Shown: positions 43,083 through 54,600 of the stretch, one piece after another
Position numbering within the stretch: the stretch's first letter is position 1
Layout of the letters: each line of letters starts with the position of its first letter
Assembly (NCBI GenBank): GCA_038496675.1
Contig: CM076652.1
Coordinates: 12,187,164-12,251,163, forward strand
Source: Rachycentron canadum
Taxonomy: Eukaryota; Chordata; Actinopteri; Carangiformes; Rachycentridae
DNA: 64,000 nt
Reading direction: 5' to 3'
Translations under genes and position numbers: made by a program
Notes under the pieces: generated by a model
Databases searched by the model: none
What the model was told of the DNA's origin: nothing
What the model saw: the letters and a program-made list of their open reading frames with translations, nothing else

Positions 43083-43909
43083 AATGATCTACATCTTACC
43101 ACCACTTCTTCCCTTTCTTCTCTGACTGTGGGAGAATTTCAGTTTGGTTCCTTCTGTTCTGTTTCTGTGTCTGACAGGAACCAGGACATGTTCATGACAC
43201 CCAGTCCTGAGGGAAAGAGATGCTGTATCCTGTCCTCTCTCTCTTTGGTCAAATCTTTCTCTGATCCTCATTTATATTCAGTGCAGGAATTTCAGACTCT
43301 GGTGTTAAAACTTCGCTCTGAATGGCTTGGGAAGTTTTCACAAGGACCCCTTAAATGGTTAATTTAAAGAAGATTGGCCAGGGTTTTTTTTTTAATGGTT
43401 TTGCATGATTGCACAGATTTTCATTGTTGCAGTAGCTCCTATTGTTGTCAACCAGGTTTGTTCTTCCATAATCTGTTTTCAGAGGAAATATTTGATCTGA
43501 GCATCTGTTGTGCTGATTTGATAAGTTTGCAATGTTTCATATTTCCAACTTCCCAGTATATTAAGCAGAAATCTCATGATACTCTCTTGATATGATGACC
43601 CATTTAGAGACACAGAAATTGTCCACCTTGCTTTTCTTTTGATTGAAGTGAAACCAGAGGTGCATTCATAGAACATATGTGATCTCATATGTGAGTTTTT
43701 GACTTTGCTGTGAAGCAAAGGACTGCAGGTACATAGAGACTAAATTAGTGAGCAATATATCTAAACCTCCATCTCCCACTGCAGCCACTCCAGCTGAAGC
43801 CTGGTTTGATGATGGAGACAATAAATCAGGCTCTGAGTGTTTATTCAGTTTAATCCTGAGCACATATGAGACAGTTTCTGACAAAGACAAATGACACTAA
43901 ATGAAATGT

Positions 43910-44069
43910 TCTGACATGATCCTTTTATTTAGAGAAAAAGTGTTAATACGTAAAGAGAGATGGGAAGATTTGGACGGATCTTACACTTAGGCTCATTTCA
44001 CAACAATATGGATTACAGCATGACATACAACACAACATGTTATCAGCTTAATATGAAATTTACATCACG

Positions 44070-44120
<51 letters not shown>

Positions 44121-44639
44121 GCACTTATATCAGTTTACAGTTCCTGATACTTCTCAATTCAAACCAGTTTTTTTTTTCTGTTTCACAGCTCAGTGTCACT
44201 TTATGCAATAACAGCAATAATACATTGTACATCAATAATGCAGTTCATCTTCTTTTTATAGTAGACCTATACTTTTATCACATTAATCACACTTTAAATG
44301 CTGGAGTACAAACAGGTTGCATAAACAACATACTGCACAAGCTCATGTACAAGGAGCAAAGAGGTAAACATCCTGTCAAGGTAAAACCCTAAATTAAAGT
44401 CAGATGTTCCTGTTTACAATACACTGCATTCCCACCATCATGCATTGTCCAGATTGTTACAATTCAATACAATGTCTCTTTTGAGTATAATTATGAATTT
44501 AAAATGCAGTTATTTTCAGTGACAGTGGGAATAAGTTCAAAACAAAATGTAGTGCATAACACCTAGTCTATATTACAACAATATGTTCTTTATCACATTA
44601 TTTTGCCTCCATCACAGAAAAGAGTCACTATTTTCACCC
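43910..44639 (-). other. chrm2: 3' UTR of chrm2
   Basis: Non-coding sequence from the receptor stop codon to a minus-strand AATAAA at 43924-43929. It includes a (CA)23 tract at 44072-44117. Confidence 0.5.
44072..44117. repeat. (CA)23 microsatellite
   Basis: Uninterrupted AC/CA dinucleotides within the probable chrm2 3' UTR. Confidence 0.95.
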
Positions 44640-46907
44640 TCATCGCGCTGCACGTATCTTCTTGTACTGGCACAGAAGCAGGTGCTTGAAAGTGTTTTTG
44701 AAGGTGGCGTTGCACAGGGCGTAGCAGGCCGGATTGATGGTGCTGTTGATGTAGCAGAGCCAATAGCCAATGGTCCAGAGGGAGTTTGGGATGCAAATGG
44801 AACAGAAGGTGTTGATCAGGACCATCACATTATACGGTGTCCATGTGGCAACAAACGCAACCAAGATGGCCATGATTGTGCGTGTCACCTTTCTCTCCCT
44901 GGAGGAAATACCCTTCTTTTTCCATTTTGCCACAGCATTCTGCTTTGTTACCTGGAAAATGAGAGTAGAAAAGGAGGAATTACTTTATTTATTGGTTTTA
45001 AAATTATATAGATTTTTTGTCACTTGGAGGCACTGGAAGTAGCTACAAACACAACATTGACTTTATTATCACCTTAAGTTAAGAAAACAATTTTTTTTGT
45101 CATACATTCAGCAGACATGGAGCGACATAATTCATTTGGAGTCATGTTTCTGGCCACATATGGGTAAAATCTATTCACTCTCTTTCTAGCTCTGTTTTGG
45201 TCTCTACCAACTCCAGAGGGAAATGTCTGTCTCTTTAGCTGTTAAACTTTCCACTGTGTTCACCAGATAGTCAGTAAGTGTGTCTATCTATAATCTGAGG
45301 GAGGGTTAATGGAGCGGGTTTGTGGAGCTTTTTCCTCTAAAACCAGCTGCTGCTTCTGGAAAAAAGTCAGATGAACAGTGAACAGCAAAGTTTTGGGCTG
45401 AGACCAAACCAAAACAATGAGCTGAACAGCACTAAAAAAAACTTAGGAATCATAAATGAATAATGAATATAAAAACTCCAGTAAGATTTAATGGTTTTGC
45501 AGGTATTTGGGTGCAAACCAAAGTATTAGAAACCACTGATCATGGTGGTGTTATAGAAAAAGACTGACCAGCTAGACCACAAGGGCATAAAATATTTACA
45601 GCTGGTAATCCAGTGAAGTTTGTGAGAGATATTCTGTGGTGTTTGTACTGTAATCAGATCTACCTTAAACAGCGTCCTTGTGACCAGACTTTGCCTGTCA
45701 GCAGCTGAGTTCTCTGGGGAAGGAGGCTGTGTTTGATTGGTCTTTCTCACTTCATTTGATCCTCTCTGTGATGATGCAGGGACAACAGCTATGTCTTTAG
45801 ATGTTGAAGCACAGATGCTGTCTGAGTCCACCTGGTCAGGCCTTTCTTCCTTGCAGGGTCTGTCTCCATTTGGCTGCTGCAACATTTCCTTCTCCTTCCC
45901 ATTTACAGTCTCTTCCAGAGTTTCTCTTGCCGTGGTGCAGTTGTTCTGGGTCCCACATCCGTCCTCCTGGCTGTGAGACGGGCCTTCTCCTAGACTAGTA
46001 CCTGAGGTCTTCCTGCTGTCTCGCCTCATGCGGCTGCGGCTGGCCTTGGAGATGCGCCAGTAGAGGTGGATCATGATGGCCACTGGCAGGTAAAAAGCTG
46101 CTATAGCTGTCCCAAACGTCACAGCGGGGTTGGAGAAGAACTGGATGTAGCACTCACCTGCGGACACAGTCCTCCCACCCACAATGAACTGCCAGAACAA
46201 AATGGCTGGAGCCCACAGGATGAAGGACAAGACCCACGCTGCAGCGATCATCAGGCCTGCCATCTTGGTGCTGCGGCGTGCTGGGTAGCTGAGTGGTTTG
46301 GTGACACAGAAGTAACGGTCAAAACTAATGATGAGCAAGTTCATGACTGAGGCATTGCTGACCACATAATCAACAGCCAACCACAGGTCGCACACCACTG
46401 CTCCCAGAGGCCAGTGGCCAATCACAATGTAGACAGTGTAGAGGTTCATGGAGCAGATGCCAATAATGAGGTCTGCACAGGCCAGGCTGAACAGGAAGTA
46501 GTTGTTGACCGTCTGCAGGTTCCTGTTTACCTTTAGAGAGACAACATGGAGCAGGCTGTCAGATGCTAATCTTTTTTGCCAAATGTGATGTCTGTTGTCC
46601 CATTTCTATTAGATTACCCCTCTGCACAGGGTTGCACATGTTATATTCTTATCTATCTGGGTGCATTTTCAGGGTGCAGAGGTGGACCCTGAGACACATT
46701 CATTAATCATGAATAATAAAACAAGCAAATCCAAACCTTTATAGAGAGCATGACCAGGATGTTTCCAATGACAGTGATCAGACTCAGGGATCCAGCCACC
46801 AGAATGATGAGCACTATCTCCACAGTTGTGTACGGACTTGCCAAGAAGAGGCTGGTGTTATCAGTACTGCTGATGTTGGTGGTGTGGGATGAATTCAGAG
46901 CCTCCAT
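44640..46907 (-). CDS. chrm2: Muscarinic acetylcholine receptor M2-type, split by two introns
   Basis: Class A GPCR for acetylcholine in the Gi/o-coupled M2/M4 subfamily. Exons: 46907-46737 (57 codons), 46530-45664 (289 codons), 44951-44640 (103 codons plus TGA), total 449 aa. Seen: three N-glycosylation sequons before TM1 (NSS, NIS, NTS), Asp77 (2.50) in ACADLIIG, the ligand-binding Asp111 (3.32) in WLAVDYVVSNAS, DRY at 128-130, a long Ser/Glu-rich third intracellular loop, TM6 TRTIMAILVAFVATWTPYNV, and NPACYALCN in TM7. M2-like residues (GECYIQFFSN, WTIGYWLCYINS) slightly outweigh M4-like ones (YPARRSTKMAGL, LLLCQYKKI); chromosomal context also favours M2. Both introns are GT-AG, phase 0, after Lys57 (loop 1) and Lys346 (before TM6). 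The mammalian CDS is uninterrupted. Confidence 0.93.
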
Positions 46908-46956
46908 CCTGTCTCTTCTCAGATACCCTCACCGATGCTTCAGGCCTGAGTCACAT
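46908..46956 (-). other. chrm2: chrm2 5' UTR segment with acceptor
   Basis: On the minus strand TTGTACAG|ATGTGAC gives an acceptor at 46956/46957, just upstream of the chrm2 start codon. This implies at least one non-coding upstream exon, as is usual for muscarinic receptor genes. Confidence 0.5.
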
Positions 46957-48332
46957 CTGTACAATAGCTGGTAATGGAAAAAATTGTGAAAGATTTTGAT
47001 ATACTTCTGATGTTGATACAGCATCTTTGTGTTTGTGCATTCATTTATCTGCCCACACAGTCACAGGTGCAAAATCATGCGTAACTTCAAGCGTGTAAGC
47101 AGCTGGCAGGTGTTTGAGGGTTTCTGAGCTCATAGGTTGGCCCAGGTGTGAAGGATGGACAGGTGAACAAATACAGGCTCCTGCAGCTGTGTTTAGAAAT
47201 ATACAGCACAAAATCAAATCAGAAATAACAAGTTGAAACTGGTTTGGAGTTTACATGTAAATCTCCATAGTGAGTGTTATTATACATCTGTAAATTATCT
47301 GATATATATGATATTATAGTTAAACCATTGTGCCTTAAACTATTGTGTTTAATATTGGCTTAGAGTTATCTTTATACTGTCTTTGCTGAGCTGCTTTCTT
47401 CACTTAAATCTTAACTGATCTTAATGCTGACCTCTCGTCATGATTGAGACCATGTGAAGAGGCCACCTACACCCCCTGAGAGTCCATTTAAATTCTCCAT
47501 GCAGTCTTGAAAGTCACCAAATGCCCCTTGAGAGTATCTAACGTGTGAGCCGATTCAAAAATGTCTAATTCTTATTTTGACCCTGTTAGCATATAGAAGT
47601 CATGTCTGAGTTTGCCTTCTTGTGTCTATTTGCACTTGTCTTTTTGAGACAGATAAATAAACCTCGATAGAAACAGTGGTTTTACAGTAATGTGAAAACA
47701 GGACAGAGAGGTTTTCTGCAGAGTTATGTCAGCTCTGACTGGGGAAAAAAGTAATTCTGTGCACTCACTGTTTCATTGAGTGTATAGACAGATTTCCACT
47801 GGGGCCACCCACGCAAAAAATCACATCACTCATGGTGCTTTGGATAAAAGCATCAAACAACATATGACATACATATGCAGATACCTGTTCGTCTGTTCTT
47901 ATAATGGATTGTATATACAAAATGGCCCCACAGAATCAAGCCAACAGCAAAACACCACAATTAAGGCAGAGTAGGCTGTCATTACCGTTACTATTATGTT
48001 AAAAAAAAAAACCCCAGAAAAATCAGGAATAGACAAACAGTATGTACACAGCATAACAATGTGATTATCTGATGTATTCTGATCAGAAAATCAATGTAAA
48101 GACACTTAGATGAGACCATAGGGGTTGTTGCATACGACTGAAACCCTGTAAGTGACTCCATTAGACTGCACGATAACATCATACTGTACCTGAGCGATGT
48201 TTCCTTCCTGCTCTTACAGCAAGATGAAACTTCATTACAGCATCTCTAACTCTATCACTTACTCATCAAAGACCCATTCTGGGGCTTTTCTGTCACTGAA
48301 GAAGAGTGTGTGTGTGTGTGTGTGTGTGTGTG

Positions 48333-48395
<63 letters not shown>

Positions 48396-51300
48396 TGCCT
48401 TTATTGTGATTGTATATACATACAATGGAATAAAAAAATTGCTCTGTGTTGCATAAAAAACACAGGACATTGAATAAATACATGCAACATTAATTAAAAC
48501 ATACAACATAGATCATGGTGTGGGTTTGTGGCAGCGTGAGTCTTAATGTTTCTCCTTGTTTAAAGTGCAGATTGCGTTGTGTCCTGTAACACCTGCCACA
48601 GGGAAAAGTTCAAAGGAGTGGTGACTGGTATGGGTGGAGTGTGTGTGTGTGTGTTCGTGTGTGTGTGTGTGTGTGTAAACAATCTGTTTACATGACCACA
48701 CTGATGAGTCTCACTCTTCATTTTGGGGCAACTAGCAGGTTTTCATGAGGTAAATGATTAAATTATTTTTGGTTTTAGGTTAAAGTTAGGTTAAGGTTTG
48801 ACGTAAACAGTAATGGTTAACAGTGTCTAGAGAATCAATGTAAGATATTGTAATGCCCTCCCTAAGGGGTAGTGAAGGAGCTGTCATTTTAAGTAAATAT
48901 TACAAAACAGTAAACAATAATTTTAATAATGCATCAGTCATTTTAAAAGTAAAGACATATTATCATGAACATGTGCTTTAAAGTTAGTGTTTATGCCACA
49001 GCATCAGTCCTTTCAGACTGTATTAATTATATAGTTTTCAGTAGGGTTGTAGATGGTTTAGGACCCACTTGTACTTTGTTTTGAAGTATCTCCATCTATA
49101 ACAATCTATGCATCATATTCTAAACTGATCTATTTTGTAAAGTCATATATGTTAAAAAACAAACAATCTTTTTGTGGCTTTAGAGGGTACGTCACAAAAC
49201 CTGACAGGTTGCTTCAGGTGATGTCGCTTGATTTAGCCTTGGTTTGGTCTGAAGGTTATAAAATTGAACATGAAGTTTTCCAGACTAATGCAGTCCACTC
49301 CTCATCTCTGCTTGAGGCCAGCAGCCTCAGGCCACTACTAGCAACACACCTGAATCTCTGACCAAATAGGCTGCAATCAAGTTGCATTATGGGTAATGCA
49401 GGCACCAGAAAAAATGTGAAATAAAATAAAGACTATCTCTGGTTCTTTTGGTTCTTCATTATGAGTTTTAGTAGATGCATGTGTTTACATGTGCTTATTA
49501 ATTCTACTTATCTGTCCACCACTCTGCCTTCTGACAATAACATATGTGCTTTGAATTAGATTTTTAGGACTTTTTCTAGACATGTCGCTGCAAACCTCAC
49601 ATTCTCCAAAGATGGGTTTTTGGAGGGTTCAGGACAGTGATGTTAATATCAAATCCTACTGGTTTGTCAAGTAAATTCTCTCCACATATAGGATAACAGG
49701 ATGTCTAATATGCCACATCATGTGGTGAGAAAGGGATCACGTCTTCACTTCTTCTCTCTCTTCACACTAATAAGACCTACATTACTGGACCTCCCTTGTT
49801 GTTGTTCAGGGCTACTGGACAGAGTCACAGAGGGAAACAGTATTTCTTTGACAGGCACAGAGACATGGTAATTAGATCCAGCAGATGCTGCCTGCAACAG
49901 CTGTACCGGTAATATGCTTCTAGGATATAGTAGTACTCATCTGGCAGGGTGAGCCTTGCTTTAAAAAGTCTGTGCTGTCTTTGATATCATAGGTGAAATA
50001 ATAGTCGGCTCCAGAGTCAGTAGTCACTCGTACACGGAAACAAGAGGCTTGTTTGCAGAGAAAGGAGCAACTGTGGAAACACATCTGTTACTGCGGACAT
50101 TACACAGAGTACACAGCTTCATCAAAAGAAGGATTTAACAACTACAGGGTTCAAAGTGGTGTCGTTTTTAATTGTTTCATTGCAAAATTAATTTTTATCT
50201 CATAAATATATTTTATTGTTTACTATGTTTTTTCAGGGCAAACCTGTTTCTGACTGGAAATCTTGTCATTTTCGTGTGTTTGTTTGTACAGAACGGACAT
50301 CAACTCAACCAGCAACAGGAACGCATATTAACATACAATATGTATCTATATGAGATCAAATTATCTAGTAAAGTACATTACATACACTTAGGATGAGGAT
50401 TTATTTGACGTTTTCAAGAATTTAAATTAATTGATATTGCACTATTTGCTGTAAGTAATGTAAGCAAGGGATTTCAGAGGAGTGTGTCCTAATTGTGAAG
50501 AGTGGGAAATTTCACATCAACCTGACAGCAGTGTAACGGAGAGAAGAGAAAACCACTGAATGTCTGCACTGCTGTGCTGCAGTGGAGCCAGTAAGAGAAA
50601 AGGGCATAAATAGGATGAAAAAATAAAACTAAATTGATAAGGCATAGGGGAGATAGCTCACAAAGTAGGGAAAAGATGAAGATAACAAAATAAAGAGGAC
50701 ACTATATTGCCACTCAAGCTGAGGAAGTCCATCTCAAGGGACATGAGTAGGAGAGTTAATGAGCAAAGATTAACAAACATAACTTGATTTTATCTTGTAG
50801 GCCTACAGTTTTCAGGGAGGAGCAGTCTATTTGAAATCTAATTTCCCTTTTAAACACAAACATGGTGTAACCAGGGGGATTCCTCGGGAGCAGGGAGACT
50901 GGGGAATCCAGAGTCGGGATCTGATGCTAGTGGCTGATTCAGGCCTTTCAGCGCAGCACAAAAATAAGATAAAGAGTTACAGAGCAGCCTTGGGGGAACA
51001 GTAAAGCCCACTTCTACTCTACAGTAAATAGAAACTTCCACAGGAAGCTGAAACAGCAAGTGGAGAGCAAAGTTTCAATCAATATATTGATGTATCACAT
51101 TATATTCCTGGAATATTCCTTATCAGTGAGTTTACTGACATTTTCATCAATAATATAATGTGCCTATAATATTGCTTTATATTTTTATACAATTCAGTTT
51201 TGTGATATTTGCACATGACTCACAAGACTATCCTTATTTTACTTTTAGCATCTTTTTGGTCAAGATTCTTTAACTTTACAGTATTAGAAAAATTCATATG

Positions 51301-51490
51301 ATTGCAAAAATTCACACCTTGTTCATATAAGAAAATTATTTTCAAACTTTATAGATGATGTAGGTGACTTTACTGCCTCAGCCAAAAAAAGTATTAAAAT
51401 GTCTCAAAAGTCAATGATCTATAAGACTGGGTAATTTTTTTTGTTTGTCCTTACCAGCAGCAGTTTAGTAGAAATCCATAGAGAAAAATT
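46957..51490. other. Probable 5' UTR intron of chrm2
   Basis: No coding sequence is visible. It contains a compound (TG)n(GATA)n microsatellite, a second TG-rich tract at 48637-48677 and general AT-rich DNA. Confidence 0.45.
48306..48395. repeat. Compound (TG)n-(GATA)n microsatellite
   Basis: TG repeat (48306-48332) directly followed by about 15 GATA units (48333-48395). Confidence 0.95.
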
Positions 51491-51497
51491 TTCTTAC

Positions 51498-51600
51498 CTT
51501 GTCTGCAGCAAATGACATGGATGAACTGTTTCAGTGTCGTCCATGGTCCTGTCACTTCTGTGGACACACTGGAGCAGAGAGAGAAGCAGAAAGTAAACCG
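51498..51600 (-). other. chrm2: Candidate non-coding first exon of chrm2
   Basis: On the minus strand a GC-moderate block ends in a strong donor, GACAAG|GTAAGAAA (exon edge 51498). It would pair with the acceptor at 46956. The upstream limit and transcription start are unknown. A (TG)n tract follows on the upstream side. Confidence 0.4.
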
Positions 51601-51629
51601 CCGTTGATGTTGCTCCTCCTCTGACAAGG

Positions 51630-51631
<2 letters not shown>

Positions 51632-51668
<37 letters not shown>

Positions 51669-51680
51669 TGTGTGTGTGTG
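51632..51680. repeat. (TG)n microsatellite
   Basis: About 24 TG units with one TTTG interruption, just upstream of the candidate chrm2 first exon. Confidence 0.95.
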
Positions 51681-51699
51681 CGTTGGACACATAAAGAGA

Positions 51700-54600
51700 C
51701 TGACAGTCAGAGTAGGGAGGGGTTATGAGCACTATTAGTGGCGGTTGTGTTGAATCCCTTGAGCTAGGGTCGCAAATTTGAATAAGCAAGAGATGGCGGC
51801 AGAAAGAGATGTTTGTTTCAGAACCATGGAGAGCAACTGTCCAGCACAAACACACTATACGTTCCTGCACCACCAAGCTGTAGGTGATCATGTCCAGAGA
51901 AATTTGAGTGGCTGTGGCATAAAGTAAAATGGTAAAGTACGATTAAAAATAAGACAAAAGAGAGGGGTCACACTTCTATTCTGTTGCTGCAGGACGTTAA
52001 CCTTTAAGACTCTGCTGTTTTGACCTTTTAACCAAACCAGTGACGCAGTCTGCCCCAGTTGGTGGATGACCTTACTTTGATGGAATTATCACAGAGAATA
52101 ATGGTCCCTATCCACAAAACAATATTGCAAATGAATCGAGGCCTAGCCTGAGCTACGCATGTAAACATGATTTGATATGAGAAAATATATGATTTCTCGT
52201 ACTGGTCAAAACTCAGGGCACACTGATCACATCAATAGTGGTTTGTTGATTTACTGGAATATAACATAATCTTGTAGAAAACTTTTATATTATTTTACTA
52301 GTTTCCTATTTTTATATGGTGATGGTCATCTCTGGGTGTGTCCATGAGTCGTGAGCTTCATTTCCGCTGTTTCACAATTTGTCATTATCACAAATCAATA
52401 TGAGGCTTTAACTCTGCACAACATGTGTGTGTATGAGTCTTTGGTTTCCTGTCTCCTAGAATCTCCTTGAATTTCTGGGAGCCTCTGGCATGTATTTTTA
52501 TCATTTATAATGATAACTATTTGAAAATAATTATATTTAACAGTATTACTCACCCTGTTGGTGTATGACAACAGCATCTTACAATATAAGTTTAATTAGG
52601 CTCTTTTCATAAGGATAAGAAACATATGAATGCTAAATTAGGACTTTTTGAAAAATACAATATTCGTTTTTATGCTGAGAGTCTGATGAGGTGATTGATA
52701 CCACTGACACATCTGCACAATAAATACTGTATGATGTCAGCTGCCAGTTAAATCAGCAGAAAAACTGGAAACAGGGGAAACTGATACAAGTAACTGTGTC
52801 TGGCCAAGATATGGTCTGTCACATGACCCCCCTGCAAAACCACAACTTGTCGTTTTCACTCACACTGAGCTATCACATGTCAATCAGTGAGCTTGTAATA
52901 CAAGCGCGTTCTGCTAAAGGAGTTATTTTGTAACCCAATGCTTGTATAAGACGATCAAATGAGAAGTTGAATGTTTTTCAAAGCAAATTAAAAATGCTTG
53001 TTGTGACATCAGAATGAAATGGTTATCAGTTTGGACTTTTGTGAAACAGTAGGACCACATGTATATCATATTGTGGCATAATTCTTGTGAATCCAAGTAA
53101 AATGTAAAAAATATCATCTGTTTTTCTGGTGCTTCCTCTGGGCAGTGGCTTGTGTGGTTTTAAAGCTCAACTGAATGTATAATTCATGAGGGTTGTACTG
53201 TCGTGTCTGGTCCTTGCTGGCCACTGGCATTTCCTTTACATGTTAACATCATACAAGGACTTCCTACTCTCACAACCACTGAATTAGCATCTGCATATGT
53301 GAATGGGCTGGTTAAAGATCTCTGTTTCATCAAAGGCTTTATCTTTGTTTTATTGTGTGAGTTGGAATATGTTGTTCTGGTGAGGTCACACACAAGCTGA
53401 CCTCCGATCAAAAGCCCAACACAGACTGTCGCATATACTGTACATTTATGAAAGTGTTCAGAGTTGAAAGGAGGACAGAAAGAAACCATAAAGGATGCAC
53501 TGCTGCAGGGCATATGATGTATAATATTGCACAGCACCATGAGTGATAAAAGCCATCACTCCTCACACACATACACTGCCCTTTCACACACCACCTCTCT
53601 GTCCTTTTCTTAATTAACACATTCCTCCTCTGTAAACACAACAGTTGCACACCATAACTCTAAAAAAATGAAATGCATCTTTTAGTGTCTTCACAGAGAG
53701 AGGTGCACCCTCATTTAGATTTTGGCTGCTCTTTGTGCATGTGGAATAAAAAAAAAAAAAAAACTAACAATGAAGCTCTTTCCTCTTCACTATATGCATA
53801 AAAGCCCGAAGGCAGCAGGGAAATGAGGTCATCTAGTTGGAGCCCACAGCAGCTGTTTGAATGGGAGAAGGGCCACACACAAAAGCAGCCTCACATCTTC
53901 TGAAATTTACTGATGCATACAGTTATTAATAAAACTGTGGAGTTTATAAAAATCACAACAGAAGTAGAGAGAAACCTTGAATGTCAAGCTGTAAATTTTG
54001 CTTTTCTTAAGACTAAGCATGGGTGTATACTACATCATGTACCAACAGGCCAATGCTAATGACACTTGGACATTTACTGTAACTCTCCTCAGGGCCTGAA
54101 GCAAAGCGTGACTTTATAATCCCTTCTGCTGATTCATTAAAGACAGGCTGTAATTCATTATGGTGTCCAGTTGGGATTGGGGCCACCTGGACTCTGGTCA
54201 ACGACTGGCACTGATATTAGCTCCATAAATTAGTTTGTGTGCCTCATGCATTACCATACAAACACAGACACAGTGTAGGATAAAGATTTTTTTATATAAC
54301 AAGAAAGAAATAAAAACTTTTTTGATTTTGGATGAAAACAGAATAACAATGATAGTCAATGAGAACAGATAAAACTAGTACTGACATTTTTAAATTTAGT
54401 TTTACAAATTTAAACTTGTTCATATGCCATTTCCAGCTATCACCATTATTTGGATTAGGTGACAGAGGTGCAGCAGGCAGAATATTTTTCATCCAGATTG
54501 TTAGAAGAGAGTTTGAACACTTTGAATGTACCCTTCAAGCAACAATGACTCTCAAGCAACTTTCACACACTGGTACAATTAATGCTTGTCTCAGTGACTC

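Noticed and set aside
44583..45042. Plus-strand open frames of 142 and 90 codons
   Set aside because: They are the antisense of the conserved last exon of chrm2 and have no homology of their own.
48255..48509. Frames with SIYLSIYL and THTHTH repeats
   Set aside because: Translation of the (GATA)n and (TG)n microsatellite, not a protein.
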